A stretch of 64,000 bases of DNA from the NCBI RefSeq assembly GCF_011762185.1, contig NZ_JAASQJ010000002.1, forward strand, positions 806,001 through 870,000, written 5' to 3'. The DNA comes from Dyadobacter arcticus (lineage in GTDB: Bacteria; Bacteroidota; Bacteroidia; Cytophagales; Spirosomataceae). The notes under the pieces are model-generated. The model made no database searches, was not told where the DNA came from, and saw nothing but the letters and a program-made list of their open reading frames with translations. Below are positions 1-7,909 of the stretch, one piece after another. The translations under genes and the position numbers were made by a program. How positions within the stretch are numbered: position 1 is the stretch's first letter; each line of letters starts with the position of its first letter.

Positions 1-987
1 GTTACGCTGGCCATACCATTCATGAAATTGATGGGATTTTCCATCATACCCATGCTGCTCTTTATGACACTGAAACAATTTGCGGATGGTCTGGAGCAAA
101 CCAAAACCGCCATGATCTTCTCCCTGGGCGGTATGCCTTTGAATATCCTGCTCAACTGGCTGCTTATTTACGGCAATTGGGGTTTCCCACGACTGGAACT
201 GGAAGGAGCCGGCTGGGCGACGCTGATCACCCGGAGCTGTATGTTCCTGGCATTGGGATACGTGATCTTGCGACATAAGACCTTCGAAAAATACATTGCA
301 GTGAGTGCTACCCAATGGAAATTTAGAGCGCAAACCTGGCGTGAATTGCTGCACATTGGCGTGCCGAGCAGTTTGCAGATTGGGATGGAAGCGGGTGCTT
401 TTGCAGTATCCGGCATTATTATTGGCACTTTAGGAGCCGTTTCACAAGCCGCACACCAGATCGCACTAAGCTGTGCTTCGTTCACCTTTATGGTATCCAT
501 GGGTCTGGCGCAGGCCGGCTCTATCCGGGTGAGTAATGCATTGGGCCGCAGCGATTGGTACAAAATAATTCTGATTGGGAAAAGCACCATGATCACCGCG
601 CTAGTCTATGGTACTTTCTGTGCGATTACATTTGTGATTTTTCGAAATCAGCTACCGCTGGCTTTCAACAACAATTTTGAAGTTGTTAAATTGGCGTCAC
701 TCCTGTTGCTTTTCGCTGCTTTGTTCCAGATTTCCGATAGCACCCAGGCTATTGGGGCCGGGCTATTGAGAGGGATTAAAGATGTGAAAACGCCTACCAT
801 TCTGATCGGGATCGCTTATTGGGTCATTGGGATTCCTTTTGGCTATGTACTGGCATTTCGTTTCGGTATGGGAGCGTCGGGTATGTGGCTTGGCCTGATC
901 ATGGGTTTGACCGTGGCGTCGGCATTCCTCATCACTCGTTTTTTGAAAATGGGTAAGAGAAACACGGCCATTACGTCGTCTATTTAA
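1..987 (+). CDS. MATE family efflux transporter (5' end outside window)
   Basis: The reading frame is open from base 1, so this is the C-terminal part (about 328 residues) of a gene that starts upstream; the first ATG in view (22) is internal. Repeated hydrophobic helices with polar breaks and sequence such as GGMPLNILLNWLLIYG and GAVSQAAHQIAL match the MatE fold (Na+- or H+-coupled export of cationic drugs or metabolites across the inner membrane). A full MATE protein is about 450 residues, so roughly the first quarter is missing. It ends 47 bases before the next gene on the same strand. Family assignment is firm; the substrate cannot be read from sequence. Confidence 0.88.
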   Translation, partial: VTLAIPFMKLMGFSIIPMLLFMTLKQFADGLEQTKTAMIFSLGGMPLNILLNWLLIYGNWGFPRLELEGAGWATLITRSCMFLALGYVILRHKTFEKYIAVSATQWKFRAQTWRELLHIGVPSSLQIGMEAGAFAVSGIIIGTLGAVSQAAHQIALSCASFTFMVSMGLAQAGSIRVSNALGRSDWYKIILIGKSTMITALVYGTFCAITFVIFRNQLPLAFNNNFEVVKLASLLLLFAALFQISDSTQAIGAGLLRGIKDVKTPTILIGIAYWVIGIPFGYVLAFRFGMGASGMWLGLIMGLTVASAFLITRFLKMGKRNTAITSSI

Positions 988-1034
988 AAGGAATTAAAGA
1001 ATCTGTCTTATCAATTCAACCTATCAATTTCAAA

Positions 1035-2660
1035 ATGGATTTCGATGACGCTTTAAGAAATATTTTTGTTGAAGAAAAGGACATTCCGGCAGAATTCAGC
1101 TTGTCAGCACTGATCCACCAGCGTGAATACCTGAGCAATGGTGAAATGAAACCCTGGAACGGACAGGTCCACGAGGTATATTCCCCTGTTTGTATTCCAT
1201 CATCAAACGGTCTGAAACGCAAACTCATCGGCAGTTATCCGATCTGTACGGAAGCGGAAGCGGAAGAATCACTCGACGCCGCAGTAACTGCGTATAACAA
1301 TGGCCGTGGGGAATGGCCTACCATGGGCGTTGCCGAAAGAATTCATTGCGTTGAGCAGTTTACAGGTCAAATGATCGAGCAAAAAGACATTATCGTAAAG
1401 CTCATCATGTGGGAAATTGGAAAGTCGTTTGCTGATTCCACGAAGGAGTTTGATCGAACCGTCGAGTACATTTATGCGACCATCGATTCACTGAAAAACC
1501 TTGATCGGGATTCGTCAGGCTTTGATATTGTCGATGGCATCGCAGCACAGGTACGACGTTCGCCGCTGGGTGTGGTGCTTTGTATGGGGCCCTTCAACTA
1601 TCCGTTGAACGAGACTTTCACTACGCTGATCCCGGCATTAATCATGGGCAATACTATTCTTTTCAAACCACCAAAATTTGGAACATTGCTTCATTATCCT
1701 TTGCAGGAAGCTTTCAGGGACAGTTTCCCAAAAGGTGTGGTGAATGTCATTTACGGTCGGGGAAATGCCATTGTCCCGGGGCTGATGCAATCGGGCAAGA
1801 TTAATGTGCTGACACTGATTGGTTCAAGTAAAGTGGCCAATGAGCTCAAAAAACAACATCCAAAAATAAACCGGCTACGGGCAGTATTGGGGCTGGATGC
1901 CAAAAATGCGGCAATTGTGACTCCCAATGCAGACATTAAATTAGCTGTAAAAGAGATTATTTCAGGGTCACTTTCTTTCAATGGCCAGCGTTGCACCGCC
2001 ATCAAAATTGTGTGGGTGCACCGCAGCATTGCCGACCAGTTTTTGCAGCAGTTCAGTGCTGCAGTCGCCGAATTGAAGTACGGCATGCCTTGGGAAAAAG
2101 GTGTATCGCTGACGCCATTGCCCGAAACCAACAAAATCGAATACCTCAACGATTGTATTTCCGATGCCATCGCAAATGGAGCGAAAGTTGTGAATGAAAA
2201 TGGGGGAAAATCAGAAGGCTCATTCTTTTACCCCGCCGTGGTGTATCCTGTCAACAGCAAAATGAGGCTGTATCACGAAGAACAGTTCGGCCCCATTGTA
2301 CCTGTGGTTCCCTTTGACGACCTGGAAGAAACGATTGAATTTCTGATTGAATCAACCCACGGACAGCAAGTCAGTATTTTCAGCAACAACGCCGACGAAG
2401 TTGCATCCCTGATCGACCCGCTGGTCAATCAGGTAAGCCGGGTTAATATTAATACCCAATGTCAGCGCGGACCTGATGTATTCCCGTTTACTGGCCGAAA
2501 AGACAGTGCAGAAGGCACACTATCCGTCCCGGACGCCATCCGCGCCTTCTCCATCCGCTCCCTGGTCGCATTCAAAATGAACGAAGCTAACAAGCAGCTG
2601 ATCAACGAGATCATACACGAGGATACATCGAATTTTTTGAGTACGAAGTTTATATTTTGA
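1035..2660 (+). CDS. GapN-like NADP-dependent glyceraldehyde-3-phosphate (aldehyde) dehydrogenase
   Basis: A 541-residue aldehyde dehydrogenase superfamily protein, longer than typical GapN (about 475). The N-terminal extension and the C-terminal QRGPDVFPFTGRKDS segment resemble the plant/streptococcal GapN group, which oxidises glyceraldehyde 3-phosphate to 3-phosphoglycerate. Visible sites: oxyanion Asn188 in GPFNYP, cofactor-binding Lys211 in FKPPK, nucleophile Cys320 in FNGQRCTA, and EEQFGP near residue 412. Unusually, the conserved LELGGK segment with the general-base Glu is LGLDAK here, so position 286 is Gly. This may change deacylation chemistry or substrate. The ATG at 1035 fits the family start. 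A stem-loop with a T-run follows the stop. Confidence 0.85.
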   Translation: MDFDDALRNIFVEEKDIPAEFSLSALIHQREYLSNGEMKPWNGQVHEVYSPVCIPSSNGLKRKLIGSYPICTEAEAEESLDAAVTAYNNGRGEWPTMGVAERIHCVEQFTGQMIEQKDIIVKLIMWEIGKSFADSTKEFDRTVEYIYATIDSLKNLDRDSSGFDIVDGIAAQVRRSPLGVVLCMGPFNYPLNETFTTLIPALIMGNTILFKPPKFGTLLHYPLQEAFRDSFPKGVVNVIYGRGNAIVPGLMQSGKINVLTLIGSSKVANELKKQHPKINRLRAVLGLDAKNAAIVTPNADIKLAVKEIISGSLSFNGQRCTAIKIVWVHRSIADQFLQQFSAAVAELKYGMPWEKGVSLTPLPETNKIEYLNDCISDAIANGAKVVNENGGKSEGSFFYPAVVYPVNSKMRLYHEEQFGPIVPVVPFDDLEETIEFLIESTHGQQVSIFSNNADEVASLIDPLVNQVSRVNINTQCQRGPDVFPFTGRKDSAEGTLSVPDAIRAFSIRSLVAFKMNEANKQLINEIIHEDTSNFLSTKFIF

Positions 2661-2678
2661 GCTGGACATAAGGCATAG

Positions 2679-2716
2679 AAAGCTTCTTTCAGATAATCTG
2701 GGAGGAGCTTTTTTAT
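2679..2716 (+). terminator. rho-independent terminator after gapN-like gene
   Basis: Arms beginning AAAGCT and ending AGCTTT, with an inner CAGA/TCTG pairing, form an imperfect hairpin followed by a run of six T. It lies about 20 bases after the stop of the aldehyde dehydrogenase. Confidence 0.6.
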
Positions 2717-2775
2717 TGTTTAGCTAAATATTACTTAATTTTCCGTTGAGTTTCTTGACACACACATTTCAATAA

Positions 2776-3270
2776 ATGAATAGACCTGCTTACAAATACC
2801 ACCAGTTTGGAAGAACTAATAGATACTTTTTTTTCAGCGATGGGATTTACGGAACCATCACAAAAACGGTTATGATTACTCCGATTGAACCTGATTTGGT
2901 AAATTCTCCTCACCTGGACTTATACAATCTAGCTTTCGGAGACGTAAAAGAAGAGGATAATTCGTGGATTTTCGATGACAGTTCGCGTAGCAATAATGGT
3001 GACATGCCGAAAGTTATGGCAACAGTTGTCAGAATTGCGATTGATTTTATGAAGAAAAACAAGAATGCGGTACTCACATTTTCAGGATACATTGACCAAA
3101 AATCCGATACCCTGGGTCGCAATCAAAGAACCATTCTATATCAAAGAGCTATCGAGTCCAATTGGGTCGAGTTAAACACTTATTTTCAATTTTGGGGTAT
3201 CCGGGATGATAAACAGGAAGATTATGTTCCTGGAAAACTGTACAACAAGATATTGGTTCAGCACAGATAA
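2776..3270 (+). CDS. DUF6934 family protein
   Basis: A 164-residue soluble protein with no signal peptide or membrane segment. The pattern YFFFSDGIYGTITKTV, then a phrase like LAFGD, then SNNGDMPKVMATVVRIAIDF and a C-terminal segment around an RTILYQRAI helix matches what I recall of the Bacteroidota DUF6934 family, whose function is unknown. A small gene follows 35 bases downstream on the same strand; such two-gene cassettes are common for this family. Assignment rests on memory of the family pattern, not a search. Confidence 0.65.
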   Translation: MNRPAYKYHQFGRTNRYFFFSDGIYGTITKTVMITPIEPDLVNSPHLDLYNLAFGDVKEEDNSWIFDDSSRSNNGDMPKVMATVVRIAIDFMKKNKNAVLTFSGYIDQKSDTLGRNQRTILYQRAIESNWVELNTYFQFWGIRDDKQEDYVPGKLYNKILVQHR

Positions 3271-3275
3271 TTGGT

Positions 3276-3283
3276 TAAGTTTG
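3276..3283 (+). promoter_or_regulatory. candidate -7 element (TAAGTTTG) for the 65-residue gene
   Basis: Matches the Bacteroidota -7 consensus TAnnTTTG and ends 22 bases before the ATG at 3306. No clear -33 TTG is visible. Confidence 0.35.
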
Positions 3284-3305
3284 ATATACTAAAATCCGAT
3301 ATCTA

Positions 3306-3503
3306 ATGAAAACAACACACGCAAGTCTTCCGAAGAAAGAAATAACAAAGATTACCCGTTCTGCATCACGAAATTCTCTTCCAGTCATTGATGAAAAATT
3401 GATAGCGGCACTGGAAACTTCTCCTTCTTTCAAGAAGAAACATCAGGATGCTGTCGAGTTTTTTGTTAATCTTAAAGGCCCCCTTAAATTCAAGGATGAT
3501 TAA
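3306..3503 (+). CDS. small hypothetical protein, partner of the DUF6934 gene
   Basis: A 65-residue, Lys- and Ser-rich protein with no membrane segment. I do not recognise a domain. Its size, basic N-terminus and position directly after the DUF6934 gene suggest a two-gene unit, loosely like an antitoxin or accessory protein, but nothing in the sequence proves this. A TAnnTTTG element in the 35-base gap may give it its own transcript. Its stop lies 5 bases from the stop of the convergent sulfatase gene, so the ends are tightly packed with no separate terminator. Confidence 0.6.
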   Translation: MKTTHASLPKKEITKITRSASRNSLPVIDEKLIAALETSPSFKKKHQDAVEFFVNLKGPLKFKDD

Positions 3504-3507
3504 GATT

Positions 3508-5322
3508 CTACTCCTCCTTCCCAACCCGCTCCACCAGCACCTTCGCTGCCCTAACATCATAATCAAACATCTCCGCTTTTTGATCTGCAATCTTTTTTAC
3601 CAGATCCAAAGCAGGCTTCGCATCCTTCCCAGTTAGATCGAGAACATTCAATGCCTGCAATCTTGCATAGGGGTTAGCACTTTTCAATGCATCAGTTAGT
3701 GTTGCGACAGCGGCAGATTTGTCTGCACCCGTTATATACAGTGCTTCCGCTGCGGCAATTCGGACGGCAACTTCGGGGTCGCTTAAAACTTTTATCAGGG
3801 GCGCTTTCGCCGAACTTTCCTTCAAAATAGTCAAACCAGTTGCTGCCCAATATCTCACGACCGGATCCGGATCGCTTAATCTTTTAATCAGTTCTTTGGA
3901 ATGCACGGGATTGCGGGAAGTTGCAATGTCGGCAGTCGTAATAATCTTTTCAAAATCGTATTTGCCGCTTCTTGCATAATCGTATAGTGGCGTCTTCTTA
4001 GCAATTCCATATAAAATCGCTTCGGGAATAAAGCCAATGTCTTTGCTTTCTCTAATCCACTGATCGTTCGCTTTTTTCAGCCTGACCAGTTCAGCCTTAT
4101 ATTTCGGATCTTCCGCCAGGTTGTGAATGTTATGCGGATCAGTTTCTACATCAAATAGCTCCTCCGCCGGTTTTGCCTCCCAGAATTTGGACTGAACTGC
4201 ATTTAGTTTTCCCGCTTTATACAGATCTTCCCACGACTTCACCGAAGGTGCGCGCCACAAATATTCAAGGAATTGGCCGTAAATTTTATTGGGCAAATAG
4301 TTTCGGATATACCTGTACTTCTTGTCCCTCACCGACCGTGACATATCAATTCGCTCATCCATTCTGCCACGAAATCCATATGCATATGCCGGCTCAGGTT
4401 TCTGCTGTTTTCCGAGAAACGCCCCGCCTTGCATATAATCAGGAATTTTAATATCGACCAGACTCAAAACAGTCGGGGCGAAATCGAGGAAGGTGACCAG
4501 CCTGTCGGAAACAGTACCTTGTTTATTTTTTGCCAAGTGCGCGTACTTCGGAGGCAAATGAATGATCAGCGGAACATGCAAGCCCGATTCGTACATAAAC
4601 CGCTTGCTTCTGGCCAGCACGCCGCCATTATCTGCATAGTAAAAAACAACGGTATTTTCCGCCAGACCTCCGTCCTGCAATTCTCGCAGCAACGCGGCAA
4701 ACTGCCGGTCCATTTCTTCCAGCTTATCGTAATACTGCGCCCAATCGTGCTTCAACTCAGTTGTAGCAGGATGGTAAGGAGGGAGCGGGACTTTCTCGGG
4801 ATCGTGCTTTAAGGAAGCTACCGGCTCATGCAGCGAACTTTCATGCGACACATTCAGATTGAAAACAGCGAAAAAAGGCTGACCCGGCTTCCGATTTTTA
4901 TAAGTTGCCTTGTTGCTTGATTCGTCCCAGGCTTCCAACTGATCGGTGGTATTATAATCCTTTTTGGCATTATTGGTCGTGTAGTATCCTGCTTCCCGCA
5001 AATATCTTGGGAAGAATTTCACAAAATCTGGCGCCGGATATACGCTGCGCATATGCTCCGTGCCCAATGAAGGTGGGTACATCCCTGTAATCAACGTATT
5101 ACGAGACGGCGCGCAAACCGGCGCAGTGGAAAACGCATTTTTATATCTAATGCTTTCAGCAGCAAATTTGTCCAGGTTGGGCGTAGTCGCAAATTGATCG
5201 CCATAACTGCCCAGCATGGTGGTGTTATCTTCGCTGACAATCCACAAGATGTTCGGACGGCCCTGGGATCTCACGTCTGAAAAACTTAATAGGATTGCCG
5301 TAATTAGAAGCCACTTTTTCAT
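3508..5322 (-). CDS. secreted sulfatase with C-terminal HEAT repeats
   Basis: A 604-residue type I sulfatase, hydrolysing sulfate esters in the periplasm or outside the cell. Residues 1-20 form a signal peptide. Metal ligands are visible at Asp32-Asn33 (SEDNTT), and Cys70 in the CAPSR motif is the residue an anaerobic or formylglycine-generating maturase converts to formylglycine. Overall it resembles the heparan N-sulfatase-like (SGSH) group of Bacteroidota. After the catalytic domain (to about residue 450), residues 470-590 form repeated helical pairs of HEAT type (for example DPDPVVRYWAATGL and DPEVAVRIAAAEAL). No SusC/SusD pair or maturase is in the window, so the substrate is unknown. 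Confidence 0.9.
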   Translation of the reverse strand: MKKWLLITAILLSFSDVRSQGRPNILWIVSEDNTTMLGSYGDQFATTPNLDKFAAESIRYKNAFSTAPVCAPSRNTLITGMYPPSLGTEHMRSVYPAPDFVKFFPRYLREAGYYTTNNAKKDYNTTDQLEAWDESSNKATYKNRKPGQPFFAVFNLNVSHESSLHEPVASLKHDPEKVPLPPYHPATTELKHDWAQYYDKLEEMDRQFAALLRELQDGGLAENTVVFYYADNGGVLARSKRFMYESGLHVPLIIHLPPKYAHLAKNKQGTVSDRLVTFLDFAPTVLSLVDIKIPDYMQGGAFLGKQQKPEPAYAYGFRGRMDERIDMSRSVRDKKYRYIRNYLPNKIYGQFLEYLWRAPSVKSWEDLYKAGKLNAVQSKFWEAKPAEELFDVETDPHNIHNLAEDPKYKAELVRLKKANDQWIRESKDIGFIPEAILYGIAKKTPLYDYARSGKYDFEKIITTADIATSRNPVHSKELIKRLSDPDPVVRYWAATGLTILKESSAKAPLIKVLSDPEVAVRIAAAEALYITGADKSAAVATLTDALKSANPYARLQALNVLDLTGKDAKPALDLVKKIADQKAEMFDYDVRAAKVLVERVGKEE

Positions 5323-5477
5323 GAAGATGTTTTGATGGGAAATAAAATACTGATTAATCCGAAAACATTTACAGGAATTTTACCATTTTTTTCAAATAAT
5401 ATAGCCCGAATCTTAAAAAGCCGTAAAAGAAGTACCCGTTATGCATTATAGAAAGGCGAAGCCTGACTTTTGTTCTT

Positions 5478-5485
5478 TAAATTTG
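5478..5485 (+). promoter_or_regulatory. candidate -7 element (TAAATTTG) for hybrid kinase gene
   Basis: Exact match to TAnnTTTG, 25 bases before the ATG at 5511. It would give a leader of about 20 bases. No convincing -33 element is visible. Confidence 0.4.
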
Positions 5486-5510
5486 TTCGAATTAATACTA
5501 CCGAACATTG

Positions 5511-7871
5511 ATGAGATCCAAGTTCAAAACCGAGGCTTTGGAAATGGTTGTTTCCGGCATTGATGCTGGAATCTGGGACTGGGATTTTCAAACAGGGGAG
5601 CAGGTGTGGTCGGATCGGATGTTTGAGTTGCTGGGATATGTACCTAATGAAATAGATTCCAACTATGAAACGATACTGGAACATCTGGTGCATCCGGATG
5701 ATAAGGGCATTATCGCCATTGCGGTAAGGGACAGGATCGAAAACAACATTCCTTACAAAGTCCAGATCAGATTAAGAACCAAGAATAACGGTTACCGTTC
5801 GTTTATTAGCAAAGGGAATGTCCGGTTTGAAAATGGCCAGCCAAAACGAATGGTTGGTTTTCTGCATGACGTAACGGACCAGGTCGACCAGAATGAACAA
5901 CGCCTCCAATTCGATCACGTATTACAAGATCTCACCGAAGAAAAATTACTGGAAGAAAAGCTGAGTGTCATTTTCCAGAATTCGACGGACGCCCACTTGT
6001 TATTTGACGAAACAGGTATTATTGATTGTAACCGGGCAGCGGTTAATATGCTCAAATGCAAAAATAAAAGCGAGCTGCTATCCATCCACCCTGCCCGTTT
6101 TTCACCAGAATATCAGCCAGATGGACGCAAATCGTCCGAAAAGTCGGTTGAAATGGATCGTCTGGCCTATGAAAAAGGGTATCATCGTTTTGAATGGATG
6201 CATAAGAAAATGGATGGTGAGGAATTTCCAGTAGAGGTTACTTTGAATCCCGTTATCATCAATAATAAAAAGGTACTGCTCGTGGTTTGGCACGACATTT
6301 CGCACCGTAAACGGGCAGAGGAATCGATCAGGCGAAGTGAAGCTATGCTAGCTGAATCCCAGCAGCTGACCCATAGTGGAAGTTGGGAGTCTGATCTGAT
6401 GACAGGCAAAAATTACTGGTCCGACGAAACTTTCAGGATCTTCGGTCTCGAACCGGATCCGAATGGCCCGGAGACAGAGCTTTTTTCAAGTATGATCCAC
6501 CCGGAAGACTTGCATCTTTACAAATCACATATAAAGGATGCGATCAACAATTTGTCCCCGGCCAGCTTCGACTTGAGAATCGTCCTTCCAGATGGTAACA
6601 TTAAATTTATCCATGCCATTGGTAAACCATTTCTGGACCAAACGGGCAAGGTGGTCAAGCTTTTTGGCGCGATCATGGACATTGATGAACAAAAAAAGAA
6701 TGAAAAGGAACTGATTAAGGCAAAAGAGGAAGCGGAAATGGCAGCGGTGGCCAAATCGCAATTTCTTTCCACCATGAGTCACGAGATTAGGACACCAATG
6801 AATGCGGTGATCGGCTTTACCCATCTCCTTTTGCAGCAGGACCCTAAGCCTGAGCAGATGGAACACCTGAACATTCTGAAATTCTCGGCGGAAAATCTGC
6901 TTGTATTGATCAACGATATCCTTGATTTCAGTAAGATCGAAGCTGGGAAGATCCAGTTTGAGGAAGTAGATTTTAATATACTCTCCCTGCTCGAAAATAT
7001 CCGCTCGGGTATTCTTCAAAAGGCAAACGAAAAGGGCATCCTTCTCAAATTGCAGGTTAAAAACGATGTTAATATTACCGTCGTAGGCGACCCGGTAAGG
7101 CTGGGACAGATCTTGACAAACCTTGTGAGCAATGCTGTGAAATTCACTGAAACCGGTAAAGTCACGATCCTGGCAGCGGTTTCGAAACGTTACGGAGACG
7201 ATGTTACCATCGATTTTAAAGTGGAAGATACCGGCATTGGAATTCCGGCGGATAAGATTGAAAACATTTTCGACAGCTTTACTCAAGCCACATCCGATAC
7301 AACCAGAAAATACGGAGGCTCGGGACTTGGTCTTACCATTACCAAAAAGCTTCTTGAATTGCAGCAGAGCAATATCTTCGTAGAAAGTGAGCCCGGAAAG
7401 GGATCTGTCTTCTATTTTACCCTTACATTGAAAATCAGCAAAAAACATTTTGCTGAGCAGGTAAATGGCACGATCGTCAACACATTCAGCCTGGAAGGAA
7501 TCAAGCTCCTGATTGTGGAAGACAATGCGATCAATGTGCTGCTGATGAAAAACTTCATGAAACAGTGGGGCGTTGATTACGATGTGGCCGAGAACGGTTT
7601 AATCGCGCTCGGTAAGGTCCAGGAATTTGATTATGATCTGGTACTTATGGATCTTCAGATGCCCGAAATGGATGGTTATGAAGCCACCACGAAAATCAGG
7701 CAGTTACCTGATCCCAAATATGCCAAACTACCCATTATTGCCCTCACAGCCTCAGCCATGATGGATATCAAGCACCTTGCATTCACCGTCGGCATGAACG
7801 ATTACATCAGTAAACCGTTTAGTCCGGCCGAATTATATGCCAAAATTGCTTCTTATCGCCACAACAAATGA
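5511..7871 (+). CDS. PAS-domain hybrid sensor histidine kinase with receiver domain
   Basis: A 786-residue cytoplasmic sensor kinase with no membrane segment. Three PAS/PAC units occupy about residues 10-125, 135-265 and 275-400 (repeated WDWDFQTGEQVWSDRMFELLG and SDLMTGKNYWSDETFRIFG style segments). HisKA follows with the phospho-acceptor His near residue 424 in STMSHEIRTPMN, then HATPase_c with VSNAVKFT, DTGIGIP and GGSGLGLTI boxes, and a C-terminal REC domain with acidic pair ED and phospho-Asp near residue 713 in LVLMDLQMPEMDG. There is no DNA-binding output domain, so signal must pass to an unlinked phosphotransfer protein. A TTG three bases upstream (5508) is a possible start; I chose the ATG. 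It converges on a second hybrid kinase. Confidence 0.93.
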   Translation: MRSKFKTEALEMVVSGIDAGIWDWDFQTGEQVWSDRMFELLGYVPNEIDSNYETILEHLVHPDDKGIIAIAVRDRIENNIPYKVQIRLRTKNNGYRSFISKGNVRFENGQPKRMVGFLHDVTDQVDQNEQRLQFDHVLQDLTEEKLLEEKLSVIFQNSTDAHLLFDETGIIDCNRAAVNMLKCKNKSELLSIHPARFSPEYQPDGRKSSEKSVEMDRLAYEKGYHRFEWMHKKMDGEEFPVEVTLNPVIINNKKVLLVVWHDISHRKRAEESIRRSEAMLAESQQLTHSGSWESDLMTGKNYWSDETFRIFGLEPDPNGPETELFSSMIHPEDLHLYKSHIKDAINNLSPASFDLRIVLPDGNIKFIHAIGKPFLDQTGKVVKLFGAIMDIDEQKKNEKELIKAKEEAEMAAVAKSQFLSTMSHEIRTPMNAVIGFTHLLLQQDPKPEQMEHLNILKFSAENLLVLINDILDFSKIEAGKIQFEEVDFNILSLLENIRSGILQKANEKGILLKLQVKNDVNITVVGDPVRLGQILTNLVSNAVKFTETGKVTILAAVSKRYGDDVTIDFKVEDTGIGIPADKIENIFDSFTQATSDTTRKYGGSGLGLTITKKLLELQQSNIFVESEPGKGSVFYFTLTLKISKKHFAEQVNGTIVNTFSLEGIKLLIVEDNAINVLLMKNFMKQWGVDYDVAENGLIALGKVQEFDYDLVLMDLQMPEMDGYEATTKIRQLPDPKYAKLPIIALTASAMMDIKHLAFTVGMNDYISKPFSPAELYAKIASYRHNK

Positions 7872-7909
7872 GTTTCTGATCATACGTTTCCATATTGGAA
7901 CTTACACCT

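Noticed and set aside
6525-7448. 307-codon open frame on the minus strand
   Set aside because: It lies wholly inside the PAS hybrid kinase gene, whose domains are unmistakable; the antisense translation shows no family pattern.
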